From the NCBI RefSeq assembly GCF_001510895.1, contig NZ_LPWA01000145.1, positions 1-32,049 on the forward strand: 32,049 nucleotides of DNA, given 5' to 3'. Under the pieces are notes generated by a model. It did no database searches. It saw only the letters and a list, made by a program, of their open reading frames with translations, and was not told the DNA's origin. The stretch comes from Mesorhizobium loti. Lineage in GTDB: Bacteria > Pseudomonadota > Alphaproteobacteria > Rhizobiales > Rhizobiaceae. The translations under genes were made by a program, and so were the position numbers. The stretch's first letter is position 1. Each line of letters begins with the position of its first letter. Shown here one piece after another: positions 1-8,783 of this stretch.

Positions 1-438
1 ATGCGCGCTCGGCATGTGATCGGCAACGGTGGTGTGGCCGCGCCGGTTGGGCGCACGGGCGTGGCTGGCGATCCGCTGCCCCTTGTGGAAGATCTCGACG
101 GTGTTGTCGGCGATACGCACATCGACGAGCTCGCGGATGAGGCGGTAGGGCGTGGAATACCAGTGTCCGTCGACCTCGACATGATAATCGGGCGCGACAC
201 GGCAACGCTTCCAGCGCGCAAAGACGTATGGCTGGTCCGGCAGCTCTCCCAGCTTCGGCCTGTCGATCTCGGCGAAGAGCTCGGCGCGGCTGGAGCCGAA
301 GCCGCGCATCTGGCGGGCGTTGAGTTCGGCGACGAGCAGGCGGATGGCGGCGTTCAGCTCCCCCAGGGAAAAGAAACGCTGATTGCGCAGCCGCGCCAGG
401 ACCAGCGCTGGGCGATCTGCACGGCGACCTCGACTTTT
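1..438 (-). pseudogene. istA: IS21 transposase IstA, C-terminal part
   Basis: Read on the - strand, this encodes the C-terminal half of IstA: LARLRNQRFF, then LNAAIRLLVAELN and the C-terminal beta-rich region with VEVDGHWYSTPYRL. It runs off the left edge of the window without a stop. It continues exactly the reading frame that ends at 3751: the joined sequence reads D-K-A-K-V-E-V-A-V. One G appears to be missing near 402 (the W-V-L-A-R-L codons need GGG but GG is present), so the copy is frameshifted as well as interrupted. IstA is the DDE transposase of IS21 elements. The gene is non-functional as it stands. Confidence 0.85.
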
Positions 439-443
439 GCCTT
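439..443 (+). repeat. Left GCCTT junction of the recombinase element
   Basis: GCCTT occurs here at the point where istA is interrupted and again at 3746-3750. Removing one copy together with everything between restores an uninterrupted istA frame. A short identical core at both ends, with no long terminal inverted repeats, suits a serine recombinase. Confidence 0.7.
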
Positions 444-469
444 GGATAAAGCCGTCAACTGCAGCCCGT

Positions 470-756
470 ATGGGGACGACCGGCCTCAGGGTCCGCATTA
501 CCCACCCATTCCATCCGCTTAAGGGCCGGACCTTCGACATGATCAGCCGCAGCCCGCATTGGGGCGACGACCGGGTGATCTACCGGGCGGCGGACGGGAC
601 CTTGCCCACGATGCTGCCGCAATGACGGACATGGAGCAGCCTGACGCATTCCGGCGCGTCGCGGCCGGGCGCGCGGCGTTCCGGACGGTCGACCTATTGG
701 ATTTGCTCACGCTGCTGGATCGGATCTTTGCGCCGGTGGAGGCGGAGGATGCGTAA
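470..756 (+). pseudogene. DUF5372-like accessory protein of the recombinase element, frameshifted
   Basis: The frame from ATG 470 reads RVRITHPFHPLKGRTFDM and WGDDRVIYRAADGTLPTMLPQ, then stops at 623-625. The +1 frame from 622 continues with TDMEQPDAF, AAGRAAFRTVDLLDLL and ends at 756. Adding one G (CAATGG in place of CAATG) joins them into a 95-residue protein with P-Q-W-T-D at the junction. That matches the small basic proteins annotated DUF5372 that accompany this type of recombinase. The function is unknown. An alternative is two separate genes with an ATGA overlap, but the single-protein reading fits the family better. Confidence 0.65.
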
Positions 757-758
757 GG

Positions 759-895
759 TTAAATACGCCGCTGATGTAAGGCAAATTACGCCGCAACGCC
801 TCCTCGGATGCCGTAGATATGCCCAGAATTGCTGGAGTTGTCCCGAGCGTCGTGAAGAGACCTTGTTTGACGCTTCATCAGGTAAGGCGTATTTA
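759..895. repeat. Spaced inverted repeat between the DUF5372 and HTH genes
   Basis: TTAAATACGCC at 759-769 and GGCGTATTTAT at 886-896 are inverted copies (10 of 11 bases). A further related copy, AAATTACGCC, lies at 783-792. They flank the gap upstream of the HTH gene start at 924. They could be operator sites for the HTH protein or internal recombinase binding sites. Which one cannot be told from sequence. Confidence 0.4.
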
Positions 896-923
896 TATTT
901 ACGAATCAATTTGGATGATGGTC

Positions 924-1402
924 ATGGCGAAGCAAAAGCCAGCACGACGCGACCCAAAGGCCGAGGCCTTGGCCCGCGACGGCGCACTCAACCCCCACCC
1001 CGAGGCCGTGCGCGACACGCTGTTTGCCGGCAATCCCTTCTTCGATGCCAGGGACCTTGTGCAGGTCCGCTACGAGATGGTGCGCCGCCATCAGGCCGAT
1101 CGCGTGCCGATCAGCGATGTCGCCAGCGCCTTCGGGGTCTCGCGGCCAACCTTCTACAAAGCTCAGAGCGCCTTGACCGACCAGGGCCTCGCCGGGCTGG
1201 TGCCCCGGCAGCGGGGCCCAAAGGGCGGACACAAGATCTCCGCCGAGGTCCTCGCCTACATCGACCACCTCAGGACGACGAGGCCCGACCTCACCGTGCC
1301 GCAACGTATAGACGCTATCGCCATACGCTTTGGCATCAGGGTGCACCGGCGAAGTCTGGAGCGGGCCATGGCGCCCAAAAAAAACCACTCGATCTGCCTT
1401 AA
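924..1402 (+). pseudogene. Helix-turn-helix protein of the recombinase element, frameshifted at a poly-A run
   Basis: ATG 924 opens MAKQKPARRDPKAEALA. A helix-turn-helix follows around residues 60-90 (ISDVASAFGVSRPTFYKAQS), then RGPKGGHKISAEVLAYID. The domain resembles the DNA-recognition domain that precedes this class of recombinase. At 1377-1384 there are eight A residues; nine would give A-P-K-K-K-P-L-D-L-P and a stop at 1400-1402, hence a 159-residue protein just before the next gene. With eight A the frame runs on to 1829, which is probably not meaningful. The likely role is DNA binding at the element's ends or autoregulation. A programmed shift at the A run is possible but not needed. 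Confidence 0.65.
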
Positions 1403-1668
1403 CCGTCCGCGCGGCCGGCCTCGTCGGCACATACGAACAACTGCGCGCCGCGGTGCTCAGCGCCCGGCTGATCACCGGATCAGGACTCGTAACCCTGCGC
1501 CGTCAAGGCATGGTCGCCTGGATCAAGGCCGCAACGACAACACCCAACTTTACGCCGCCTTGCCCGGTACACCGCCCCCCGTCGGCAGGCGCGATCGCCA
1601 CCAGCGAGCTCACCCTCATCCTTGCCAGCCTTGTTGTCACGCTAACCGCGGAGCCAGCACATGCCTGA
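1402..1668 (+). CDS. Small protein of the recombinase element
   Basis: The frame reads GLVGTYEQLRAAVLSARLI, then a hydrophobic C-terminal end (SELTLILASLVVTLT). It stops at 1666-1668, overlapping the recombinase start (1661) by 8 bases, which suggests translational coupling. No good ATG start lies just after the HTH gene; in this frame the only upstream ATG is at 1330, inside that gene, so the start shown is approximate. Short proteins with a Y-E-x-L-R-x-A-V-L opening accompany related elements. The function is unknown. Confidence 0.5.
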   Translation, partial: TVRAAGLVGTYEQLRAAVLSARLITGSGLVTLRRQGMVAWIKAATTTPNFTPPCPVHRPPSAGAIATSELTLILASLVVTLTAEPAHA

Positions 1669-3738
1669 CCTCAAAGTCACCGCCGATCACCTTCGGCGCG
1701 ACGCCTACCTCTACATCCGTCAGTCTACGCTGCGACAGGTTGCCGAGAACGGCGAGAGCACGCAGCGACAGTATGGGCTGCGTGATCGCGCCATTGCCGC
1801 CGGTTGGCCGGTCGAACGCGTCCACGTGATCGACTGCGACCTGGGCAAATCGGGATCCAGCGCCGTTGCCCGCGACGGCTTCCAGGAACTGGTCAGCGAA
1901 GTAGCCCTCGCCAAGGCCGGCGTCGTCATGGGGCTGGAGGTCTCGCGCCTGGCTCGCAACTCTGCCGACTGGCACCGGCTGCTTGAGCTGTGCGCCCTGA
2001 CCAGCACCCTCATCCTCGATGAGGATGGCGTCTACGATCCGGCCAGCTTCAACGACAGACTTCTTTTGGGTTTGAAAGGAACGATGTCGGAAGCGGAGTT
2101 GCACTTCCTCAAGGCGCGCATGCGCGGCGGCCAACTCAACAAGGCAAGCCGCGGCGATCTGAAGATAGGGCCGCCAGTGGGCTTGGTCTACTTGCCCGAT
2201 GGCACCCTCGCACTCGACCCGGACGCGAGGTGCAGGCCGCGCTCCGCATGGTGTTCACGACCTTCGAGCGCCTGGGCAGCGCAACCAGAACCGTCAAGTT
2301 CTTCCTCGACGAAGGCATTCTGTTCCCGCGACGACTGCGCAAGGGACCGCACAAAGGCGAACTCATGTGGGCGCCGCCACGGCACGCCCGCATCCTCCAG
2401 GTCCTGCATAATCCGAGATATGCCGGCGCCTTCGTTTACGGTCGAACGCGTGGACGGCCCCGGCCGGGCGGCGGCGTCTCTCAGATCAAGGTGGATATGG
2501 CTGACTGGCGGTTCGTCATGCCCGACCTGCATCCGGGTTATATCGACTGGGAGCGCTTCAAGGCCAACCAGGAGCGTCTCGTTGCCAATGCACAAGCCTA
2601 TGGAATGCGGCGCCGCGCCGGGCCGGTCCGCGAAGGATCCGCCTTGCTACAAGGCAGAGTCCTCTGCGGCCTTTGCGGCGGGCGCATGGGCGTCCATTAC
2701 AGCCAGGAGCACGGTCAGCCTGTCCCGACCTATATCTGCCAGGAGACTGCCACCCGCCGTGGCGGCAAGGTCTGCCAGTCCGTGCCCGGCAAAGTCGTCG
2801 ACCCGGCGGTGGGTGCATTGCTTGTCGAACTGATGACGCCGATGACCCTTGAGGTCACCCTGGCGGTGCAGCGCGAGCTTGAGGCACGCGCCGCCGAGAT
2901 GGACACGTTGCGCCGACAGCATGTCGAGCGGACGCGTCATGACGCCGAGCTCGCCCGGCGCCGCTACATGAAGGTCGATCCCGACAATCGCCTCGTTGCC
3001 GACACTCTTGAGGCCGAGTGGAATGAGAAGCTGCGGCTTCACACCGACGTCGTCGAGGACTATGAACGACGCGCGCCCGAGGAAGCCGCTGCCCTCGATG
3101 CCGAGACGCAGCAACGCGTCCGCGATCTTGCCGAGCAGTTCCCGCGGATCTGGAGCGATCCCCGCATCGATGTCCGCGAGCGCAAGCGTATCCTGCGGCT
3201 GCTGGTCGCCGACGTCACCCTGGTCAAAGCCGAGACGATTACTGCAAACGTGCGACTATCCGGCGGGGCGACCCGCACCTTGACGCTGGAGCGGCCTTTG
3301 CCGATCGCCCAAATCCGCAAGTTCAAGCCTGAGCTCGTCGCCAAGGTCGATCGCTTGCTCGACCGATATTGCGATCGCGAGATCGCCGATATCCTCAATG
3401 AAGATGGCCTGCGAACCTGGGAGGGCAAGCCGTTCAATCTCAAGAAGATCGCCTTCATCCGTGGAGCTTACAACCTGCCCAGCCGTCGCCAGCGCCTGCG
3501 GGATTGTGGTCTGCTCACCACGCAGGAAGCGGCCGGACACTTCGCTGTCGCCGAGACCACGGTGCATCAATGGGGGCGCCAGGGGCTCATCACCAAGGTC
3601 TGCAGCGACAGTCTCAACCGTGGTCTGTGGGATATTCCTCACGACCTCGAGATCATCAAAGGCCGCCCGGGCCGAAACGCCGTTGCCGCCCGCCGTGCCT
3701 CAATTACCGTGCCATCAACCGAACAGGACTCACTATGA
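1661..3738 (+). pseudogene. Large serine recombinase, split by one frameshift
   Basis: The first part (1661 to about 2227) is the resolvase catalytic domain, with YLYIRQSTLRQ holding the likely nucleophile Ser22 and the typical GLEVSRLARNSADWHRLLE. The second part, in another frame from about 2230 to 3738, holds the recombinase domain (HARILQVLHNPRYAGAFVYG), a zinc ribbon (VLCGLCGGRMGVHY, then YICQE and VCQS), a coiled-coil stretch rich in Glu/Arg/Ala around 2870-3120, and a C-terminal MerR-like HTH (TTQEAAGHFAVAETTVHQWG). One missing G at about 2227 (GCGAGG for GCGGAGG) explains the break. Repaired, it is 692 residues, a usual length for the family. It cuts and rejoins DNA through a phosphoserine link and probably moves the element. 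Confidence 0.85.
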
Positions 3739-3745
3739 AACAATC

Positions 3746-3750
3746 GCCTT
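3746..3750 (+). repeat. Right GCCTT junction of the recombinase element
   Basis: Second copy of the GCCTT found at 439-443, lying 8 bases after the recombinase stop. Directly beyond it the istA frame resumes on the - strand. Confidence 0.7.
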
Positions 3751-4513
3751 ATCCTTCGGGCGTCTCGGCCTGGCTGCGAGGACCGCGGTGCCGTAATGGC
3801 TCGCCATCTCCGCATAGGTCCGGTTGAGACCGGGGTCGTAGCGGTCGGGGTTGGTGACGGCAGCCCTGAGATTGTCGCAGACCACGAACTTCGGCACGCC
3901 ACCCAGAAAGGTGAAGAGGTTCGTGTGCACGCCGATCCAGTCGGGCAGGCTCTCGCTCGGGCACGCCTCGGCGTAGGTATAGTTCGAGGCGCCCATCGCT
4001 GCGACGAACAGCTTCATGGGATGCGCTTCGCCGGTGATGGGGTCGAAGATGTCGATGGTGTCGCCGGCGAAATCGACAAACACCTTCTCGCCGCCCAGGT
4101 GCGTCTGACGCATCGTCGGGCGTGCGCGCCCTTTCCAGGCCTCGAAGGTCGTACAAAACCAGGTGTAGCCAAAGCCGTCGGGATTGGCGGCGCGATACTC
4201 TTCCCACAGCAGCACCCGCGTTACATTGCGCCGGCGCAACTCCTTCTCGACATAGCTCCAATCGGGGGCCGGCTCCGGGCCTTTGCGACGCTGCCTTCGG
4301 CGCCGGGAAGAGCAGCAGCTCAAGACCTTCGTCATCCATCCCCTCGGGCAGCGGCCAGCTCAGCCCGGCAAGACGGGCGCGCCGCAGATAACCATGCACG
4401 ACGCCATTGCTCACCCCGAGCGTGTGCGCGATGGCACGCTCGGTCAGGCCCTGGGCATGCCTTAGACGTAAAACTTCTCTGATCCGGCGCATCGACAATC
4501 TCTGGGTTGGCAT
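3751..4513 (-). pseudogene. istA: IS21 transposase IstA, N-terminal part
   Basis: The start is at 4513 (MPTQRLSMRRIREVLRLR), followed by a helix-turn-helix (GLTERAIAHTLGVSNGVVHG) and then the integrase-like core (WEEYRAANPDGFGYTWF, KVFVDFAGDTIDIFD, GGVPKFVVCDNLRAAVT). The frame changes near 4285, between FPAPKAA and PEPAPDWSYVEKELR: a net +1 or -2 shift. At 3751 the gene is cut by the recombinase element, just after P-K-D-K-A. It therefore carries two lesions, plus the one in its 3' piece at 1-438. Confidence 0.85.
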
Positions 4514-4591
4514 CAGGCTTCCTCGTTTTGAACGAGGCATCCTGTAGACAGGCTGAATTGTCGGCCGAAGCGTCCAGCACCTCCGAAAAGG

Positions 4592-4710
4592 TGCTCACGA
4601 TCGTCTGAAATCGCTGCTCACGATCACCCGAAATCGTTGCTCATGATCCCGTGAAATCCGTGCTCACGATACGGTGAAATCCTTGCTCACGATCGCCTGA
4701 AATACGCACA
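4592..4710. repeat. Five 23-bp direct repeats in the IS21 end
   Basis: TGCTCACGAT (TGCTCATGAT in the third copy) starts at 4592, 4615, 4638, 4661 and 4684, exactly 23 bases apart. Each copy is followed by a variable 4-6 bases and then GAAAT. The set lies between the istA start and the IS end at about 4710. IS21-family ends are known to carry several such repeats as transposase binding sites. Five in strict register is a long run. Confidence 0.85.
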
Positions 4711-4717
4711 AATCTGC

Positions 4718-5285
4718 GACGTTCCAACATCGACGCCAGCAAGGGCGCGGTCGAGGAGGTCGAGGGGATCGTGACCCAGATCCGCAGGAAGTGGCGCACG
4801 GTGCGCATCGTCCTGGCGCGCCGATTCCGGTTTTGCCCGCGGAGGAACTGATGGCCTGGTGCGAGGCCAACTGCGTCGACTATGTCTTCGGGCTCGCCCG
4901 CAACGAGCGGCTGGAAACGAAAATCGCCCCGGCCTTGGAGGAAGCCTGCCGGGCATCTAGGGCAAGCGGTCAGGCCGCCCGCGCTTTCGCGACTTCATGT
5001 GGTCGACGAAAGACAGCTGGTCAGGCCGCAGGCGGATCGTGGCCAAGGCCGAGTGGACGACACTGGGTGCCAATCCGCGCTTTGTCGTCACCTCGCTCAA
5101 GCCGGGGCGCCGGGTGGCACGGGCGCTTTACGAGGAACTCTACTGCGCACGCGGCGACCTGGAGAACCGGATTAAAGAGTGCCAGTTCGACCTCTATGCC
5201 GACCGCACCAGTGCCCACACCATGCGCGCCAATCAACTGCGGCTCTGGTTCGCCTCGTTTGCCTATGTCCTGATCTGCGCCATAC
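4718..5285 (+). pseudogene. IS1380-family transposase, C-terminal remnant with frameshifts
   Basis: The reading begins inside the gene (NIDASKGAVEEVEGIVTQ), continues with EELMAWCEANCVDYVFGLA, then DFMWSTKDSWSGRRRIVAKAEW and LYEELYCARGDLENRIKECQ, the conserved C-terminal region of IS1380 transposases. These blocks lie in different frames. Two extra G residues lie near 4815 and 4842 and a further shift near 4985, so it is a pseudogene. The N-terminal half would be expected on the far side of the IS21 element, left of position 1. At about 5277 the C-terminal end is replaced by another IS end. Confidence 0.8.
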
Positions 5286-5372
5286 GCTGCTCCGCCTCCC
5301 TCATGCCGGGCGACGGGGTAACATCCTCGATGAGGCAAACGGTAACAAAATTATGTGAGGCAACACGCCATC
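5277..5372 (+). repeat. 96-bp IS right-end sequence, copy 1
   Basis: Closely similar to 19781-19876, same orientation and same length, with scattered substitutions. It contains two internal repeats of the form GGTAACA...GATGAGGCAA and GGTAACA...GTGAGGCAA. In copy 2 it directly follows the C-terminal coding part of a DDE transposase, so it is read as the right end of that IS. Here only the end remains, fused to IS1380. Confidence 0.65.
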
Positions 5373-5722
5373 TAAGCCAGCGGTTGAACACTCAGGAACA
5401 TTTTTGACGAGGCAATGCCCACTCTTATGCTCCCTTACAAAAACGTCGGGACCCCGACATCGCCCGTCGGGTTCGTCGAGTCTGCGACCCCGGTTCGGTG
5501 GGCCTGGCGTCCTGCCGCACTCTTTTGGAGAATATTCTTCTTCGGCTCGATCCGCCAAATCGGCACGAGGTTTGCAAACATCAGTGCGAACAGCATGGCT
5601 CTCGCCGGCGCGGATGCGGTTCTGCATCTCACGGAGACGGGAGGTTCGGTGCAAGACCTTGAACTCAAGCACATGCCGCCGTCAAAGGCAGCTTGAGCTT
5701 CAATCAACTTCAGGAGGAAACG
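5373..5722. other. Intergenic, no recognised gene
   Basis: A 93-codon open frame (5415-5696, +) is present, but it shows no motif I recognise and other frames are open over the same stretch. Nothing convincing is seen apart from the strong ribosome binding site of the next gene. Confidence 0.4.
5712..5717 (+). promoter_or_regulatory. Ribosome binding site of the HemA-like gene
   Basis: AGGAGG lies five bases before the ATG at 5723. It decides that start over the in-frame ATG at 5693. Confidence 0.8.
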
Positions 5723-6682
5723 ATGACCGCGTTCGTTGGCCATTATGTTGATCACCAGATGACCTCACCTTTCGCAATGGCGCAGCATTCGGCTAAGATA
5801 AAACCAATTGCGAACGATCTTGCAAAACGCGGAGTTCTCCTGGTCGCATCCTGCTTGCGAGTTGAGGTCTATGGTCAAGAGCACGCACTGAAAAATATCG
5901 ATAGGACGATATTTAATGGCTTTTCATCTGAACAAATTAAAGGTCCGCTAACTATTATTCAGCGCCTCGCCGAGATCGCGTCCGGCGCTCGCTCTCAGGT
6001 ACTTGGTGATAATTATATTAGTAACCAGCTCACAAAGGCTATAGAACTTCTTGATCAGAACCTCCCTATTTTCCAAATGGCACGGCTGGCTATTGATATA
6101 GGTCGTGCATCGCGTGAGCGAAAGCGGTTTATTGCATCGCTCAACTACCATCACCTCGTCCGAGACATCATAGCTGATCGATTTCCGAATGGGGAGCTAC
6201 CCGACCGCCTTTACGTGATCGGGGCGGATATGCCGATTCGCGAGCTGATCAGAAGTGGTGTGGGAGAGCGATTTCGTTCCACGACAATCGTAACGCGGCA
6301 CCCCAAGAACCTTCGCAAACGTCTCCGCGCTTGGCCTGACATAGACGTCGCGCTCGAGCGCCCGGCAGACATAGGGCAAGCACGCGAACCACGGTCGATA
6401 GTTGTGGTCACAAGGGCCGATATCAACGATGAATACCAAGCCTCTCTCCAGCGCGCGCTTCTCCGACTAGAGCCGCGCGCCATAATAGATATGTTATCAG
6501 TTCCGTTATCTTCGAAAGAAGTGTTCGTCGATGAAACATATGTTACCGTGTACGACGATGAGTTTCTTTTGGCATTCGAAAATAGCAACAGGAAGATTTC
6601 GCCAAAACTGCCAGGTTTGCTGTCCGATATTGACGAGACACTCCGATCGGCGGGAACCTATCTTTCCACAAAGGCGCCATAG
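5723..6682 (+). CDS. Glutamyl-tRNA reductase-like protein (divergent, short)
   Basis: The N-terminal domain has VASCLRVEVYG, which aligns with STCNRTEIYA of glutamyl-tRNA reductase and keeps the catalytic Cys, the Arg and the Glu. RLAEIASGARSQVLGDNYI matches the HLFRVASGLDSMVLGEPQI region, but the His that is conserved there is Arg or Gln here. A Rossmann domain follows (RLYVIGADMPIRELIR, TIVTRHPKNL) and then PRAIIDMLSVP. At 319 residues it is about 100 shorter than the family, and the C-terminal dimerisation domain appears to be missing. True GluTR reduces Glu-tRNA to glutamate-1-semialdehyde. Alphaproteobacteria usually make 5-aminolevulinate from glycine and succinyl-CoA, so this is unlikely to be the housekeeping haem gene. 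It could be a specialised or degenerate relative. A strong AGGAGG precedes it. Its codon use is more AT-rich than its neighbours, which suggests transfer. Confidence 0.7.
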   Translation: MTAFVGHYVDHQMTSPFAMAQHSAKIKPIANDLAKRGVLLVASCLRVEVYGQEHALKNIDRTIFNGFSSEQIKGPLTIIQRLAEIASGARSQVLGDNYISNQLTKAIELLDQNLPIFQMARLAIDIGRASRERKRFIASLNYHHLVRDIIADRFPNGELPDRLYVIGADMPIRELIRSGVGERFRSTTIVTRHPKNLRKRLRAWPDIDVALERPADIGQAREPRSIVVVTRADINDEYQASLQRALLRLEPRAIIDMLSVPLSSKEVFVDETYVTVYDDEFLLAFENSNRKISPKLPGLLSDIDETLRSAGTYLSTKAP

Positions 6683-7119
6683 CCCCACAGCGGCACACAG
6701 ATCCGGGTGAGTGGAGAATAATGATGCTCGTGGCACTCAAAGACAGGCGAACCGGTCATGGTGAGACCGCAATGTGCCAGAGCTTTGGGCAGGAAAGCGA
6801 CTGTCCAGAACCATTTGGACTACGCATGACTGCTGCATCTTCGATGATGGAGAGGCTGAAAGATAATAAGAATGGGGGCGAACCGGTGGAGGTTCTCGCT
6901 GAGCCGTTCGCGCCTGTTAGTTGCAGTGCCTCGTATGGATTGCGGGCCTAAATTAACCGAACGCATATTTTATCAAAGTGAGATGTTGCGATATTTAGTG
7001 TGACTATTGTTAATTTATATCTGCAATTTTTTCATTTTGTACTGACTGCAGTAAATGCTAAAGCTCAGAGAGGCTAGTACCAGTGCGAGGCGACTTGAAC
7101 GAGGCGAACGGAGGGCAAA
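6683..7119. other. Intergenic with AT-rich stretch
   Basis: No recognisable gene. A 76-codon open frame at 6721-6951 has no motif I know. The part at about 6950-7060 is markedly AT-rich and is the likely promoter region for the CoA-transferase gene that starts at 7120. Confidence 0.45.
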
Positions 7120-8387
7120 ATGCTGACCCCCCCTGGACAAACTCCCGGTGGTATGCCGGGAGATAGCGATGTGCCTCCGCTCAGTGGCATCCGCGTGCTG
7201 GCATTCACTCACTACGCTGCGGGACCGATCGCAGCGCAGTATCTTGGCTCACTTGGAGCGGACGTCATCAAAATCGAGGCTCCCGCGGGCGACTATCAGC
7301 GTAGCGGGATTAAGGAGCCAACGGCCGCCGCCCACACGCCCAGCCCCTATTTTTTGGGCCTGAACCGCAACCAGCGTTCACTCTCGATCGACCTGAAAAT
7401 GCAAGAAGCCCAAGAGGTTGTCCACGACATGATCTCCCAAGCGGACGTCATTTTGGAGAACTTCCGGCCCGGCGTGCTGGAGCGTATGGGTCTGGCCAGC
7501 GACGTCCTTCTCGCGGAACACCCTGGCCTCATCTATTGCTCGATTGCAGCTCATGACCCGGCAGGGCCTAACCGCAACAAGCCCGGGCAGGACTTGATCA
7601 TTCAAGCCCTGTCGGGCATTGCTAGCCTGGGCGGAGCAGCCGATGGCCCTCCCGTCCCCGCCGGCGCCTATATTGTCGATACCTACACGGCATCGCAAGC
7701 AGTGATTGGCATTCAGGCAGCGTTGCGCCATCGCGACCAGACAGGGCTGGGCCAATGGGTGCGCGTAAATATGATGTCCTGCGCACTACATTTGGTGGTC
7801 TCAGAGGCAAGTTATGCGTTGAACGCGAGAGAACAGGCGCGCCGGGGCAGAAATGGAATTAGCCATAGCCACCAGCCGGCGCCTTACGGTATTTACTCGA
7901 CACGCGACGGCGCCATTGCTCTGGTGGCTCACCCTACATCACTGCCAGATATTGCGGCAGCTCTGGATCTGCACGACCAAATCTCACCGCTGCTGGCCAG
8001 CATGGGGCCTGGACTAACCGGGATCACATCGCCGGTATTTTGGCCGATCGGCTGAGTCAATTCACGAATGAAGATGCGCTCGCATGCCTTGCGCCCACAG
8101 GTATTCTGCTGGCCCCGGTTCGGACCATCGATCAAGCGCTGGCCGATCCTGAGGTGGCCAACGAACTAATCCGCGAGGTTAAGCACAGTTACGGCGGCCG
8201 TTATCGCGTCACACTAGAGCCGCTGAAGCTTTCAGGCACCCAGCTCGTTTTCGATCGTCCTGCCCCTGCCGTTGGCGAGCATTCAGTTGAGATTTTACGA
8301 GAAGCGGGTGTCGCCCAAGAGCACATTGAAGCGTTGATCGCCAGCGGAGTAGTTCGAGTCTCCGGCCCTGTAGTAGGTCTGGAGTAG
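7120..8387 (+). pseudogene. Class III (CaiB/BaiF) CoA-transferase, one frameshift
   Basis: The start at 7120 is preceded by GGAGGG. The N-terminal domain has PLSGIRVLAFTHYAAGPIAA, then LGADVIKIEAPAGDY, ADVILENFRPGVLERMGL and NKPGQDLIIQALSGIASLGG, where the Asp of G-x-D is the family's catalytic residue. The frame breaks near 8017. Adding one A (CTAAAC for CTAAC) gives N-R-D-H-I-A-G-I-L-A-D-R-L and continues through LLAPVRTIDQALADPEV to a stop at 8387, 422 residues in all, a normal length. These enzymes move CoA between carboxylic acids. The substrate cannot be told. It is followed by an SDR and a GNAT on the same strand. Confidence 0.8.
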
Positions 8388-8783
8388 CAATGCAAAGGAT
8401 TGCCCTACAAAGGCAGGACGTCACGATCCTAGTCTCGCGGGATAGCAACGATGTGGCGATCACACCAAGCGTGATGACAAAAGGCTTGGGGCGAATTGAT
8501 TATGCTCTCGTGCGGAGCAGGGTGTGCCCTGTTTCGCATTTCGCCCCAAGGAGAGTCAGAAAAGCCAATATCATCATCGTATACAATGTTGCGCTGAAAC
8601 ATGGCAGCGATGACGGCCGGTTTTAGCCGATGCGCTTGGTGCCGGAATGCGGAAAGTTGCACATCGGGGGTTGTACCTTCTAAATGCGCCGTAGGTTCGC
8701 GATGCACATCCCGACAATCCGCTTAACGCGGGTGACCGTTTTCAGGAATCTCGTCTCGTTGGTGCCATCAGTGGGTGACCGGC
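8388..8783. other. Intergenic, no recognised gene
   Basis: A 78-codon open frame at 8390-8626 shows no known motif. GGGTGACCG occurs at about 8729-8737 and again at 8773-8781. Nothing else is supported. Confidence 0.4.

Larger units (their letters stand above)
444..3750 (+). mobile_element. Serine recombinase element (DUF5372 / HTH / small ORF / recombinase) inserted in istA
   Basis: This segment of about 3.3 kb exactly separates the two halves of istA and is bounded by GCCTT. It carries four same-strand genes packed end to end: a DUF5372-like gene (470-756), a helix-turn-helix gene (924-1402), a small gene (about 1402-1668) and a large serine recombinase gene (1661-3738). No DDE transposase is present inside it. 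The recombinase is therefore the likely mobility enzyme. Similar gene sets are known in rhizobial plasmids (the y4bA-D / y4pH-K type of pNGR234a, from memory). The three longer genes each carry one single-base deletion. Confidence 0.8.
1..4710 (-). mobile_element. IS21-family element, interrupted by a serine recombinase element
   Basis: The istA gene lies on the - strand in two pieces, 3751-4513 (5' part) and 1-438 (3' part), separated by the foreign element at about 444-3750. The terminal end is placed at about 4710, where the - strand begins TGTGCGTATTTCA, followed by five 23-bp direct repeats. Such multiple internal repeats are typical of IS21-family ends. The istB gene and the other end would lie left of position 1. 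Beyond 4710 the sequence becomes an IS1380-type transposase remnant, so this IS21 probably inserted into that gene. Confidence 0.8.

Noticed and set aside
1..522. Long + strand open frame at the left edge
   Set aside because: It is the shadow of the IS21 istA gene on the - strand, which has clear family motifs; the + frame has none.
1385..1829. Extension of the HTH gene to 1829
   Set aside because: The extension overlaps the start of the recombinase and is out of family; an A lost from the poly-A run explains it.
5415..5696. 93-codon + frame as a gene
   Set aside because: No motif, no ribosome binding site, and other frames are equally open.
8390..8626. 78-codon + frame after the CoA-transferase gene
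   Set aside because: No recognisable domain; too short to support without homologues.
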